From contig NZ_BMNC01000015.1 in the NCBI RefSeq assembly GCF_014646255.1, forward strand, positions 62,001 through 126,000: a stretch of 64,000 bases of DNA. The letters run 5' to 3'. Positions 48,100 through 56,772 of the stretch are shown one piece after another. The notes under the pieces are model-generated. The model made no database searches. It saw only the letters and a program-made list of their open reading frames with translations, and was not told the DNA's origin. Each line of letters begins with the position of its first letter. Position 1 is the stretch's first letter. The position numbers and the translations under genes were made by a program. The stretch is from Lentzea pudingi. Lineage in GTDB: Bacteria; Actinomycetota; Actinomycetes; Mycobacteriales; Pseudonocardiaceae.

Positions 48100-48276
48100 T
48101 CAGTCCCGATCCCTGCCGAGCAGCTGCGCGAGGTCGAGCTTGCCCTCGGCGACCCGGCCCGCGACCAGGCCGAGCGCGCCGAAGACGAGCACGAGCAGGA
48201 ACGCGCTGAAGCCCCCGAACGCGGCGGCCAGGCCGAGCGCGAGCCCGGTCAACAGGCCCAGTGCGGTGGTGCTCAT
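48100..48276 (-). CDS. Small membrane protein of Asp23 operon (58 aa)
   Basis: Two short hydrophobic segments (ALGLLTGLALGLAAAFGG; FLLVLVFGALGLVAGRV) and a charged C-terminus ending LLGRDRD, like the DUF2273 small membrane proteins found in Asp23 operons. The internal ATG at 48276 is chosen because AAGGGGAA precedes it. Confidence 0.78.
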   Translation of the reverse strand: MSTTALGLLTGLALGLAAAFGGFSAFLLVLVFGALGLVAGRVAEGKLDLAQLLGRDRD

Positions 48277-48287
48277 GGCGTTCCCCT

Positions 48288-48728
48288 TCACTGCACGCGT
48301 GCGGTTTCGGGCTCTTCGCCCTCGGTGTCGCTCGGGATGTGCACGTCGTTGACGTTGATGTTGACCTCGACGACCTCGAGGCCGGTGATCTGCTCGATCG
48401 CGGTGATCACGTTGGTGCGCACCGACTTCGCGAGCTCCGCGATCGGCACGCCGTACTCGACGACGAGCTCCAGGTCGACGGCGGCCTGCTTCTCGCCGAC
48501 CTCGACCGACACGCCCTGGCCCGCGCTCGCGGTCGCACCGGGGATGCGGTCGCGCAACGCGCTCAGCGCACGGGTGGCGCCGCCGCCCAGCGCGTGCACG
48601 CCGCGGATCTCCTTGGCAGCGAGGCCCGCGACCTTCTGCACCACGACGTCCGCGATCGTGGTGGAACCCTTGTCCGTCACCAGCTTCCCTGCCGTGACAC
48701 CGTTCTTCTCCACAGTCTGGGTGCTCAT
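48288..48728 (-). CDS. Asp23/Gls24 family envelope stress protein
   Basis: A 146-aa, full Asp23 domain protein (TTIADVVVQKVAGLAAKEIRGVHAL ... EQITGLEVVEVNINVNDVHI). It is the best-conserved Asp23 member of the operon and probably the abundant structural one. ATG 48728 follows GGAAGGAAA, a good ribosome binding site. Confidence 0.9.
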   Translation of the reverse strand: MSTQTVEKNGVTAGKLVTDKGSTTIADVVVQKVAGLAAKEIRGVHALGGGATRALSALRDRIPGATASAGQGVSVEVGEKQAAVDLELVVEYGVPIAELAKSVRTNVITAIEQITGLEVVEVNINVNDVHIPSDTEGEEPETARVQ

Positions 48729-48785
48729 CGCATTTCCTTCCTTCGAAGCGGTCACATCAGATCGACACCGGCTCTCGCCGAAACG

Positions 48786-49079
48786 TCACGACCCGTTCAG
48801 GTGATCGAGGGCACGTTTGTCCACATCGGTCACCACGATCCGCACTACGGCGTCTTCCCATTGCGTGCCAAGGAGAACAGCCCGCAGCGACTCACCGGCC
48901 CCGGCGAGCGCCAGCGGCAGCCGCGTGGCGACGACCCGGACGCACACCAGTTCGTCCTCGACGTCGACGGCCAGCGCGTCGACGTCCCAGGAGGTCCACG
49001 AGCGCGCGGGCTCGGGCACCGACGGCCGCAGCCCGTCGATCTTCTCCAGCGCCTTCAACAACTCCGCCACGATCACCAT
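48786..49079 (-). CDS. Hypothetical protein of Asp23 operon (97 aa)
   Basis: A 97-aa soluble protein (MVIVAELLKALEKIDGLRPS...) with no known motif. Its start overlaps the end of the upstream Asp23 gene by 7 bp. Position suggests a helper in the same envelope function. Confidence 0.7.
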   Translation of the reverse strand: MVIVAELLKALEKIDGLRPSVPEPARSWTSWDVDALAVDVEDELVCVRVVATRLPLALAGAGESLRAVLLGTQWEDAVVRIVVTDVDKRALDHLNGS

Positions 49080-49420
49080 GCGACGTCCACGATGGTGACG
49101 AACACCGACTCCACCTCGACGCCGGTCAGTTCCGGCACGAGCGCGCGCACCGACCGTTGCACGGCACGAGCCACGGCCGCGGCCTGGTCCTGTCCCGAGA
49201 TCACCACGTCCACCTCCAGCAGCGCGACGGTCCCGGACCACCGCACCCGCACGCCTTCGACCGGGGCGGGCTGCAGCCCCTTGATCTGCTGCCTCGCCTT
49301 GCGCACCACGGAACCCACCAGGCCTGCCACTCCCGGCTGCACACGCACCCCGGCGACCCGTTCGGCCGCGTGCACCGCGACCGCCGCCACCGCCGGAGCG
49401 GACACGACTGCTTCGATCAC
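49073..49420 (-). CDS. Asp23-like protein
   Basis: A 115-aa Asp23-type protein (AVAVHAAERVAGVRVQPGVAGLVGSVVRKARQ is the start of the core; ELTGVEVESVFVTIVDVAW the end). GTG 49420 follows AGGATGAGCGA. It lies between the zinc-finger/Asp23 fusion gene and the 97-aa gene. Confidence 0.75.
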   Translation of the reverse strand: MIEAVVSAPAVAAVAVHAAERVAGVRVQPGVAGLVGSVVRKARQQIKGLQPAPVEGVRVRWSGTVALLEVDVVISGQDQAAAVARAVQRSVRALVPELTGVEVESVFVTIVDVAW

Positions 49421-49424
49421 TCGC

Positions 49425-49973
49425 TCATCCTTCGAGAACGTCGGACACGACGAGGTCCAGGCGGGCGAGCCGCACACCGATCCGTGCGGAGGCCGCCGCC
49501 AGCACCCTGCGCCGCACCTCGTCGTACGCCAGGTGCGTGACCCGTCCCGCGGTGATCACGATGCTGAGCTCGACCTCGATCACCGGGTCCGGCACGGTCG
49601 ACTCAGGCGCTTCGACGACCCGGCACCCTCGTGCCCGCACACCGTCGACGCCGTCCGCGGCGTACCGCAGCACCGCCGCGACCGCGCGCGTGCTCACCCG
49701 AGCCAGTCCGTCACCGGGCAACGGCACGACATCGGACCGCCGCACGTCCGCGCGCACGGCCGACATCACGCGGCTGACCAGGTCGGACGGTGGCTCGACT
49801 TCTTCGCGGGCCATCTCTTTCGTGGCCTCGCGCAACACCAGGAGGCTCTCCCGCACCGCAGCGCAGTGCGGGCACGAGCGCGTGTGCTCGTCCGAGAGGT
49901 CGATCGCCTCCCAGACCTCTTCGACGTCCCGCCCGCACGGCAGGACGTAGTCGGACTCGGACGTCACCGCCAC
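49425..49973 (-). CDS. Zinc-finger anti-sigma-like and Asp23 fusion protein
   Basis: A 182-aa protein. The N-terminal 50 residues resemble a zinc-finger anti-sigma domain (LPCGRDVEEVWEAIDLSDEHTRSCPHCAAV, with the HxxxCxxC type ligands). The C-terminal half is Asp23-like (ARVSTRAVAAVLRYAADGVDGV ... VTHLAYDEVRRRVLAAASARIGV). Its start overlaps the sigma factor stop by 10 bp, the usual sigma/anti-sigma coupling. It may link envelope state, sensed by the Asp23 part, to sigma factor release. Confidence 0.78.
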   Translation of the reverse strand: MAVTSESDYVLPCGRDVEEVWEAIDLSDEHTRSCPHCAAVRESLLVLREATKEMAREEVEPPSDLVSRVMSAVRADVRRSDVVPLPGDGLARVSTRAVAAVLRYAADGVDGVRARGCRVVEAPESTVPDPVIEVELSIVITAGRVTHLAYDEVRRRVLAAASARIGVRLARLDLVVSDVLEG

Positions 49974-50521
49974 GGCGCCATCACCTCCGCGAGTTGTGCC
50001 CGTGCCCGCGCGAGCCTGCCGCGCACCGACTGCTGGGTCGTGCCGATCGCCTCGGCGATCTCGTCGTACGACCGGCCGTGGACCTCACGCAGCACCCAGC
50101 ACGCCCGCTGTTCCGGCGTGAGACCGCGCAGTGCGGCTTGCAGCGCGTCGAGCTGCGCGTTCACCTCCACCGCGCGGTCGGGCCGGGTCCGCGGCGCCGG
50201 CGACTCGTGCTCGTCGAGCTCGGTGTCGGCGTGCGGTTTGCGCTTGCGCAGCACGTTCAGGCACTGGTTGGTGGTGGTGCGGTAGAGCCAGCCGAGGAAG
50301 GCCCCGTCGTCGTTGAGCTGCCCGAGCCGCCGCCACGCGGTCAGGAACACGTCCTGCACCGCGTCCTCGGCATCACCCGAGCTGCCCACGATGCGCAACG
50401 CCAGCCGGTACATCGGCCCCTGATAACGGCGCACGAGCTGCTCATATGCCCTCATGTCGCCGTCACGTGACCGTGCCACCAGCGTGGCATCGTCGAGTGC
50501 GGCTGCTTCGGCCACGCCCAT
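49964..50521 (-). CDS. ECF-family RNA polymerase sigma factor
   Basis: A 185-aa sigma-70 family factor with region 2 (YEQLVRRYQGPMYRLALRIVG...AEDAVQDVFLTAWRRL) and region 4 (LTPEQRACWVLREVHGRSYDEIAEAIGTTQQSVRGRLARARAQL). It heads the Asp23 operon and probably directs that operon and perhaps the divergent csbD gene. ATG 50521 is preferred for family length. Confidence 0.93.
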   Translation of the reverse strand: MGVAEAAALDDATLVARSRDGDMRAYEQLVRRYQGPMYRLALRIVGSSGDAEDAVQDVFLTAWRRLGQLNDDGAFLGWLYRTTTNQCLNVLRKRKPHADTELDEHESPAPRTRPDRAVEVNAQLDALQAALRGLTPEQRACWVLREVHGRSYDEIAEAIGTTQQSVRGRLARARAQLAEVMAPWR

Positions 50522-50729
50522 GCGCACACCCCCGCCCAAATTTGCTTTGTCGCTCGATGGACACGTTCGCTCGCGGAACGTCACGCGGTTCCCTGATTTC
50601 CCGCCCGTGATCGCCCTCACCCGGTTTTCACCCGACAGTGGCGTGACGAAGGAGGGGCGGCGGGTGTCGAACATGCGTCAGTCGAACTCCGGCCCGGAGT
50701 TCGGCGCAGGTTCAGCTCAGGAGGACGCG

Positions 50730-50936
50730 ATGTCGCTGTCGGACAAGATCGGCAACAAGGCGGAGGACCTCGGCGGCAAGGTCAAGGAGACCGCGGGCGA
50801 GGCGACCGGCGACCGGGAACTCGCCGACGAGGGTCGCGCGGACCAGGCGAAGGCCGCCGTCAAGGACGGCGTGGAGAAGGTGAAGGACGCCGTCGGCGGA
50901 GTCGTCGACAGCGTCGCCAAGCACCTCAAGAAGTGA
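50730..50936 (+). CDS. CsbD family stress protein
   Basis: A 68-aa hydrophilic CsbD-like protein (MSLSDKIGNKAEDLGGKVKETAGEATGDRELADEGRAD begins it), a common general-stress product. AGGAGG lies 6 bp before the ATG. It is divergent from the ECF sigma gene, with 208 bp between them, so co-regulation is plausible. Confidence 0.92.
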   Translation: MSLSDKIGNKAEDLGGKVKETAGEATGDRELADEGRADQAKAAVKDGVEKVKDAVGGVVDSVAKHLKK

Positions 50937-50937
50937 C

Positions 50938-50981
50938 GTTAGAAGGTCTAACAGACGTGAAGTTAGAGGTTCTAACTCACG
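50938..50981. terminator. Double hairpin between csbD and convergent gene
   Basis: Two related palindromes GTTAGA-N3-TCTAAC (50938-50952 and 50962-50976), 24 bp apart. The second extends to ACGTGA...TCACGT, giving a 12-bp stem with one bulge that reaches the stop of the convergent gene. Probably a transcription end. The direct repetition of the palindrome is unusual for a terminator. Confidence 0.5.
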
Positions 50982-52002
50982 TGAAACGGACTTCACCCGC
51001 GACGACGCCGTCGAGCTCGCGCACGAAGTCGGCGCCGAACGCGCTCGACGGGGTGTGCGAGCCGGGCGCCACGCCGTTGATCTTGGCGATGGCGCGGAGC
51101 ACGGCGTCCGCGGTGAGGCTGTAGGCGTTCGGGGTGGTGATCGCGCATTCGACCTTCGCCTGCGCGTCCCACGCCTCGCCGAACACCTCGGCCCTGGTGT
51201 TGGCGCGCTTGCGCTCGTCAGGGCCTTTCACCTGGCCGGCGACGGTCTTCGCGACGCTCTGCACGAGCGACGTCTGCAGCACGGGCGCGAACACCTGTTG
51301 CAGCTGTCCGAGCAGACCCGGCACGGTGGTGAACGTCGTGATGTTCGGGATGCCGGTCGACCGGTAGGCGGTGCTCACGTCGCCCCACGGGATGCTGCCG
51401 ACCTCGCGCGGCCCCGATCGGAAGTACGCGGTGCGCCTGCGATGTCCGATGCGGACGCTCTTCAGGTCACCGTTCACGCGGATGCGCCCACCCACGGCAG
51501 CGGCCTCGACGGACGTCTTGGTCGTCCCGGCACTCGCCCCTCCCCCGACGACGAACGCGAGGTCGAGGTGCGTGGCGGACGGCAGGGCGTTCTTCAGGAT
51601 CGCGGCGACGCAGTCCGTGGGCACGACATCGAACCCGGCACCGGGCAACAGCACGATGCCCGCCTTGCGCGCGTCGACGTCCCTCACCCCGATGGCTTCG
51701 AAGACGTCGATCTCGCCCGTGATGTCGAGGTAGTGCGTTCGGGTCATCAGGCACGCGTCGACCATCGCGGTGGACGTCTGCGAGAACGGCCCGGCACAGT
51801 GCACGACGGCGTCGACGTCCTCGAGGTGCGTCCGCGCCTGGGCGAGAGCGAACGCACGGAACTCCAGCCCCAGGGCGGTCGCGATCGGCTCGACCTTCTC
51901 GAGCGAGCGGCCGGCGAGGATCGGCCGCTCCCCGCGCTCGACCGCGAGCTCGGCGATGAGACGTCCGGTGTAGCCGTTGGCGCCGTAGACCATCCACGTC
52001 AT
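50977..52002 (-). CDS. Saccharopine dehydrogenase-like (trans-acting enoyl reductase type) protein
   Basis: A 341-aa Rossmann enzyme: MVYGANGYTGRLIAELA at the N-terminus, VVHCAGPFSQTSTAMVDACL near residue 70 and LLPGAGFDVVPTDCVA near 125. The group includes saccharopine dehydrogenase-like reductases and mycobacterial trans-acting enoyl reductases. It lies outside the cluster by context; substrate unknown. Confidence 0.88.
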   Translation of the reverse strand: MTWMVYGANGYTGRLIAELAVERGERPILAGRSLEKVEPIATALGLEFRAFALAQARTHLEDVDAVVHCAGPFSQTSTAMVDACLMTRTHYLDITGEIDVFEAIGVRDVDARKAGIVLLPGAGFDVVPTDCVAAILKNALPSATHLDLAFVVGGGASAGTTKTSVEAAAVGGRIRVNGDLKSVRIGHRRRTAYFRSGPREVGSIPWGDVSTAYRSTGIPNITTFTTVPGLLGQLQQVFAPVLQTSLVQSVAKTVAGQVKGPDERKRANTRAEVFGEAWDAQAKVECAITTPNAYSLTADAVLRAIAKINGVAPGSHTPSSAFGADFVRELDGVVAGEVRFT

Positions 52003-52011
52003 GCCGCGACC

Positions 52012-52305
52012 TTACCGGCGAGTAGCCCGTCGGGAACCGACCAAAGAGCCGATCAGCAGCAGTACGCCCAGCCCGATCACGGGCAGCCCCCACAGCAGCC
52101 GGCGATGCCTGAGATCGGCGCAGATGTCCACATAGGCCGGACTGACGGCAGAGGCGGCGGGCTCGTCGAAGCCGAGCCCCAGGCTGTTGCCGCACGGGAC
52201 CAGCGTCCCGCTCGGTGCCTCGACGGCCAGCATCACGAACAGGATCGCACCCCCGCCGAGCAAGAACGCGAGACCGACCACAACGGCGAGGGTGCGCACT
52301 GACAT
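52012..52305 (-). CDS. Small two-TM membrane protein
   Basis: A 97-aa protein with hydrophobic segments at both ends (LAVVVGLAFLLGGGAILFVML; LLWGLPVIGLGVLLLIGSLVG) and two Cys in the extracytoplasmic loop. No known family. It begins upstream of the saccharopine dehydrogenase-like gene, 9 bp away. Confidence 0.7.
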   Translation of the reverse strand: MSVRTLAVVVGLAFLLGGGAILFVMLAVEAPSGTLVPCGNSLGLGFDEPAASAVSPAYVDICADLRHRRLLWGLPVIGLGVLLLIGSLVGSRRATRR

Positions 52306-52381
52306 GAGCAAAAGGTAGGTCTCAAATGGACTTTGGGATAGCCCTGGTCAGCCGCATTGGGGTTGATCCCCTAATCCCCGA

Positions 52382-52867
52382 CTAAACACCTTCGAGTCCC
52401 CTCTCGGGCAAGAACGCGTAGCGCTGCTCCACACGGCCGTTGCGCGGATGCGGCGCAGGGTCGCCGACCTTGATCCAACCGAGCCGTTCGTAGAGCCGCA
52501 CGCCCCGCGCGTTGTCGACGTAGACCAGCAACTCGGCCTTCTCGTATCCATTCTTGATCAACACTTCCGGCAGCGCACGCAGCAACGCCTCGCCGACGCC
52601 CTTGCCCCACGAGTCGGGATGAACACCGACGTAGTTGACGTAGGCGGTGTCCGTCTCCTGTGGACCTCCAGCGAGGAAACCCACCGCCTGGCCGCCTTCC
52701 AGGGCGAGCAGCAACAGCGAAGGCTCCTTCGCGAGAGCGCTCTCCACCCCGGGCCGCGCCTCTTCGAGCGACGGAACCTCGTCGTAACCGTCCCTCACGG
52801 CGACCGCGTGCGCCCAGATCAACGCGGCCACGTCGACGTGTCCGGACCCCCCTTGAATGATCTCCAC
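52382..52867 (-). CDS. GNAT family N-acetyltransferase
   Basis: A 161-aa acetyltransferase with the acetyl-CoA loop VGVHPDSWGKGVGEALLRAL and the C-terminal LLVYVDNARGVRLYERLGW. The substrate is unknown. The GTG start at 52867 is one of two close candidates without a strong ribosome binding site, and lies 13 bp after the P450 stop. Confidence 0.88.
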   Translation of the reverse strand: MEIIQGGSGHVDVAALIWAHAVAVRDGYDEVPSLEEARPGVESALAKEPSLLLLALEGGQAVGFLAGGPQETDTAYVNYVGVHPDSWGKGVGEALLRALPEVLIKNGYEKAELLVYVDNARGVRLYERLGWIKVGDPAPHPRNGRVEQRYAFLPERGLEGV

Positions 52868-52880
52868 GATCACCAGCGTG

Positions 52881-54080
52881 TCAGCGCCTGAGCACGACCG
52901 GTAGCGATTTAAGGCTGGCCATGATGTCGTTGTGCGTGATCTCCGGCTGTTCATCGCCCGAGAACACGGCACGCGGGAACCGGCTCGTCAGCTGCCGCAG
53001 CACCGTTTCGGTCTCCAGGCGGGCCAGCGCCGAACCGAGGCAGAAGTGCGGCCCGTGCCCGAACGTCGCGTGGCCGGTCGTCTCGCGGTCAAGCCGGTAC
53101 TCGCCGGCCTTCTCGTGCGCCCGCGGGCACCGTCCGGCGGCGCCGAGGTTGATCAGCAGCAGCGTGCCCTCGGGGACCGCCACGCCGTCGATCTCGACCG
53201 GCTCGGTGGTGATGCGGTGCGTGGCGCTGCGGACCGGTGGGTTGTGGCGCAACGTCTCCTCCACGAGCCGCGGCACCAGGCTGGGATCCTCAGCGGCCTT
53301 GCGCCACCAGCCGTTGTCCAACGCGTCGTGCACAACGTTCGAGATGAGGCTCGCCGACGTCTCATGGCCCGCGACGACGAGAAGGAACGCCATCGCCATC
53401 AGTTCGTCGTGACTCAGGTGGTCGCCCTCTTCGTCAGCCCTGGCCAACGACCCGAAGAGCGAGCCCGGGTCCAGCGCGCCACTCGTGAGCAGGCCGTGGA
53501 AGTAGCCGCCCAGTTCGTCACTCGCCGGCTGCGACACCTCGGGTTCCATCGACATCATCGTCTCGATCAACGCACGAACCCGCGCCCGATCCTGCCCCGG
53601 CAGCCCGAGCACCTCGCCGATGACGTGCATGGGCATCGGCACGGCCAGCTCTCCGACGAGGTCGACCTCCTCACCCTCGGGAAGCCGGCCGATCAGCTCC
53701 GCGCTGATCTCCTCGATGCGCGGCGCGAGCTGCTGCACCGCCCTGCCGTTGAACGCCTTCACCGCAAGCGCCCTGAGCCGCGCGTGCTGCGGGTTGTCGC
53801 TGTTGAGCATGCTCGGCCCGAACAACCCGGCGAGGTTCTCCTGCGTGCTCCCCAACTCGGCGAGCTGCCGCTTGATCTCACGCTGCAACCGCGCGCTGTC
53901 CTTGGAGAGCCGCTGGTCCGTGAGCAGCTGACGGGTGAGCTCCAGCCCAACAGTGACGACCTGCATCTCCACGCCATTGGGCAGGGTGACGGCATGCAGA
54001 GGCCCCTCAGCCCGTGCGTCGTCCTCGATCCGGTGGTGGTCACGTGCGCGCAAGTCGCCGCCGGTCAACAAGTTCGACAT
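52881..54080 (-). CDS. Cytochrome P450 (fourth, outside the cluster)
   Basis: A 399-aa P450 with I-helix LLVVAGHETSASL, ExxR in EETLRH and heme ligand Cys347 in FGHGPHFCLG. The ATG at 54080 has GGAGG at a rather long distance. It is probably co-transcribed with the acetyltransferase gene. It is about 10 kb away from the polyketide genes and likely unrelated to them. Confidence 0.94.
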   Translation of the reverse strand: MSNLLTGGDLRARDHHRIEDDARAEGPLHAVTLPNGVEMQVVTVGLELTRQLLTDQRLSKDSARLQREIKRQLAELGSTQENLAGLFGPSMLNSDNPQHARLRALAVKAFNGRAVQQLAPRIEEISAELIGRLPEGEEVDLVGELAVPMPMHVIGEVLGLPGQDRARVRALIETMMSMEPEVSQPASDELGGYFHGLLTSGALDPGSLFGSLARADEEGDHLSHDELMAMAFLLVVAGHETSASLISNVVHDALDNGWWRKAAEDPSLVPRLVEETLRHNPPVRSATHRITTEPVEIDGVAVPEGTLLLINLGAAGRCPRAHEKAGEYRLDRETTGHATFGHGPHFCLGSALARLETETVLRQLTSRFPRAVFSGDEQPEITHNDIMASLKSLPVVLRR

Positions 54081-54129
54081 GGCCGGTCTTCGCCTCCGTT
54101 TGGATTCGACTAAAGACCGTTCTACCGCG

Positions 54130-54492
54130 CTACGGCAACGTGTCCAACGTCCTGATCGACTCAACGGACGGCAACCGCGGCGGCTCGGAGGCGATGGCCT
54201 TCCGCCCCAGCACCCACTCCGGCAGGTGGTGCCGCAACGCGGCCCGCCCCTGAGCCGTGATGTCGACCGGCGCCGCCATCCCGTGGTGCAGGCGCTGTTC
54301 CCAGACGATCCACTCCCTGCCCCGGAGGATCTCCAGGTCGTCCGCGTCCCACTGCTTCGCGGGCCGGTGCTCCAGGTACCAGCTCGTGGCGCCGCGGTGC
54401 ACGCCTCCCTGCTCCACCAGGGCGAGCAGCTTGACCTGCTCCTGCGTGACGGTGGTGGGGACGGGCTTCGCGGCCTTGCCCTTGCGCTTCAC
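54130..54492 (-). CDS. Hypothetical winged-helix-like protein (120 aa)
   Basis: A 120-aa protein with a Lys-rich N-terminus (VKRKGKAAKPVPTT) and a middle part that could form a winged helix (TVTQEQVKLLALVEQGGV...ITAQGRAALRHHLPEWVLG). No family recognised. It is the last clear resident gene before the accessory island. Confidence 0.6.
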   Translation of the reverse strand: MKRKGKAAKPVPTTVTQEQVKLLALVEQGGVHRGATSWYLEHRPAKQWDADDLEILRGREWIVWEQRLHHGMAAPVDITAQGRAALRHHLPEWVLGRKAIASEPPRLPSVESIRTLDTLP

Positions 54493-54644
54493 AGGTCGTG
54501 GTCCTTCGGAGGTGGCGGGTCCAAACGTCCCCGACGAACTCGAACAAGGTACGGCACCATGGCGGCACGTTCCACAGCCGACCACAGACCGAACGACGTC
54601 CGATCACCTCTCGCGACGGAATTGGTGATGAGTTCCCCACGCAC

Positions 54645-54758
54645 TCATCGACCATCGGGGAGCGATGCAAGGTATTCATCCACGTCGAATCCAGGATCTT
54701 CGAGACGCCGACGGGCCACGCGACGTTCGTCTTCCGAGAAGAGCACCGCGTACTCGGG
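54645..54758 (-). pseudogene. Truncated gene fragment, C-terminal 37 codons
   Basis: The minus strand encodes PEYAVLFSEDERRVARRRLE, then DPGFDVDEYLASLPDGR and a stop, which looks like the natural C-terminus of a small protein. Upstream of it the frame loses this character exactly where the plus-strand recombinase remnant begins. It may be a gene cut by an integration event. Confidence 0.4.
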
Positions 54759-54877
54759 AGGTGATGGAGCAGCTGGGCCACGCGTCGATCTCGACCACGG
54801 CGAACATCTACGGCCACGTGCTGGACGAAACGAAACGGCTGGCCACACGGATGGAACGGCACTCAGAGCCCGACTGA
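54755..54877 (+). pseudogene. Tyrosine recombinase (integrase) C-terminal remnant
   Basis: The last 40 codons read REVMEQLGHASISTTANIYG and then HVLDETKRLATRMERHSEPD and a stop. This is the end of a phage-type integrase: the conserved LGHxSxxTT and the catalytic Tyr in IYGH are present. The rest of the gene is absent, so it is inactive. It marks the edge of an old mobile element. Confidence 0.7.
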
Positions 54878-55036
54878 GTCAGTCGGTGATGGCAACGACG
54901 CCTTCTGACGCCCGCGGAGGCGCCGTTCTGACTGGTGGGGGCGATTGAGGCCCTTTCAAACCCCTCCACCGCTGTTCAGTGGCTTCTTGATCTTGCAAGG
55001 ACCTGGTCGGATGCGCCGAACGGCGCAGGCCCTACC

Positions 55037-55366
55037 ATGCCAACCAGACCCTTCAAGACCCTCCGCAAGCTCAAGCCTGCCGAGATCGATGAGCTCGTCG
55101 AGCAGTACCGAGCCGGCTCCAGCGTCTACCAGCTAGCTGAGAAGTACGGGATCCACCGCATCACCATCGGCAGACACCTCCGTGCCCAGGGCATCGACAC
55201 CACAGCCCCAGCACTCAGCGAAGACCAGATGATGGAAGCAGCCCAGCTCTACGCCGACGGCTGGAGTTGCAAGAAGATTGCCAAGCACTTCGGTGTAGGC
55301 GCCGAAACGGTACGCGAGCGGTTGCATCAAGCAGGGGTTGTGATGCGTGGGCCGCATGAGCGCTAA
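55037..55366 (+). CDS. Double helix-turn-helix DNA-binding protein
   Basis: A 109-aa protein with two HTH units like the C-terminal domain of serine recombinases (IDELVEQYRAGSSVYQLAEKYGIHRITIGRHL and MMEAAQLYADGWSCKKIAKHFGVGAETVRERL). There is no catalytic domain. ATG 55037 is chosen for a short basic N-terminus. It may be a regulator left over from, or carried by, a mobile element. Confidence 0.75.
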   Translation: MPTRPFKTLRKLKPAEIDELVEQYRAGSSVYQLAEKYGIHRITIGRHLRAQGIDTTAPALSEDQMMEAAQLYADGWSCKKIAKHFGVGAETVRERLHQAGVVMRGPHER

Positions 55367-55503
55367 GCAGAAGTCTGCTTCTTTGCCCTCTCTTCCGCCA
55401 ACTGCAACCGGAGTCAGATTCAGCGTAACGAATTGATACCAGCTGGCGATATCTTCTTCAGTTCGCTACATCGGCTGCGCAAAAACATACTGGAGGTTCG
55501 CCA

Positions 55504-56772
55504 GTGTCAGCCAAACAAAACAAGAAGCGAAAGCGCCAAACGAGCCAGCAGCCCGCACCGCCAAGCAAACAGGGATTCCTGCGCCGACACAGTACTGCCG
55601 CAGGCACAGTGGGAGGGATAGCCGGTGTAGCGAGTTTAATTATCGCCTTAATAGCGTTAAATCCGTCCATCCGCTCGACCAGTTTGGCCGAAGAGGCGAA
55701 TAAGCAGGCGCAAAATGCGGACCTTTCTATCATTAAACTCGATCTAACATCAACCGTGGAGCTAAGCGAAGAAACAATCTTCAACGGCGCACCAGCCGAC
55801 ACCTCTAAAAATCAGAATATCCAGGTTTCGGCAGCAAAGATCACTTTGCACAATCAAGGAGCCCAACCCGCCTTGATTAAAGAAACCAAAGTGCAGGTGC
55901 TAGATTATTGGGCCCCGGAGGGTTGCCATGGCGCCGGACCTAGCAGAACATCGGTCCTGTATGACTTCACCGTCCCAGGTGATATAAAGAGGAGTCAACT
56001 GCCACTACCTCTACCCTCCAAAAAAGAAGACTTCGAGGTAGCCGGACAAGCAAACGATCAACTGGCCATCACCGTCGGAGAAGAGTACGTAGGTGAGGCA
56101 GGTTGGCCAGGGATCGTTTCGGCGTCCGCAGAACTTGTCTCCATAGATGGCAATGTTCTGAAGAGTGACCCTTTCACGCTGATGAACCTAAACGCCGTCG
56201 ACCGTGTCATCCATCTCGTAAAGGAGGGGTTAGGATTCGGACTCGACCGGAGCGAGTGCATTCAAAAGAATATCAAGCTACTCGAAGAGGCAATCGACGC
56301 ACCAGGCGACCACTCGCCCTCGATCGATCTCTTACTCAGCAGGCTCAGGGAAATCGGCTATACATCGACGTCTGCACCAATAATATCTTCCGCACCCGAG
56401 CCAACGCCCCCCGTGCCGTCGGTCCCTCTCGGAGAAGGGATATGGGTGGCACAACTCGGCACGTACAGCGTAGGCAAGGTAACGGAAGCCCAGATGCTTG
56501 ATATCGTAGGCAAGCTGGAACAGAAGACGGGAACCAAGATCACCCGGGTTCGCAGTTCGGCTTACGGCTCACTAAACCCAGGATACTGGTTCTTGTATCA
56601 TGAAGGAGAAAGATTCAAAGATGGATACGGCCCGCTAGCCTTCTGCATAAGCCGCGGCATCTCGGATGAAAACGAATGCGTGGGCAGGTACCTAAGCAGA
56701 AGCGAAGATGACAAGAAGTACACGTGCAAGTTCTCAACTCCTCAAAACTCTCCTAATTGCATTCGACGATAG
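55504..56772 (+). CDS. Single-pass membrane protein with C-terminal SPOR-like domain
   Basis: A 422-aa protein. It has a basic cytoplasmic N-terminus (MSAKQNKKRKRQTSQQ), one transmembrane segment (about residues 36-56), a beta-rich extracytoplasmic region and a C-terminal part resembling SPOR or a related repeat (GIWVAQLGTYS...KITRVRSSAYGSLNPGYWFLYHEG) with paired cysteines. GTG start with TGGAGG upstream. The gene is much poorer in GC than the rest of the window, so it was probably acquired. Function unknown. Confidence 0.75.
   Translation: MSAKQNKKRKRQTSQQPAPPSKQGFLRRHSTAAGTVGGIAGVASLIIALIALNPSIRSTSLAEEANKQAQNADLSIIKLDLTSTVELSEETIFNGAPADTSKNQNIQVSAAKITLHNQGAQPALIKETKVQVLDYWAPEGCHGAGPSRTSVLYDFTVPGDIKRSQLPLPLPSKKEDFEVAGQANDQLAITVGEEYVGEAGWPGIVSASAELVSIDGNVLKSDPFTLMNLNAVDRVIHLVKEGLGFGLDRSECIQKNIKLLEEAIDAPGDHSPSIDLLLSRLREIGYTSTSAPIISSAPEPTPPVPSVPLGEGIWVAQLGTYSVGKVTEAQMLDIVGKLEQKTGTKITRVRSSAYGSLNPGYWFLYHEGERFKDGYGPLAFCISRGISDENECVGRYLSRSEDDKKYTCKFSTPQNSPNCIRR

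Noticed and set aside
52881..54080. Fourth P450 as part of the polyketide cluster
   Set aside because: Separated by lipA and the Asp23 operon from the cluster; no SARP-like repeats seen upstream.
54600..55000. tRNA gene as integration site of the island
   Set aside because: I found no cloverleaf or tRNA 3' end near the integrase remnant.
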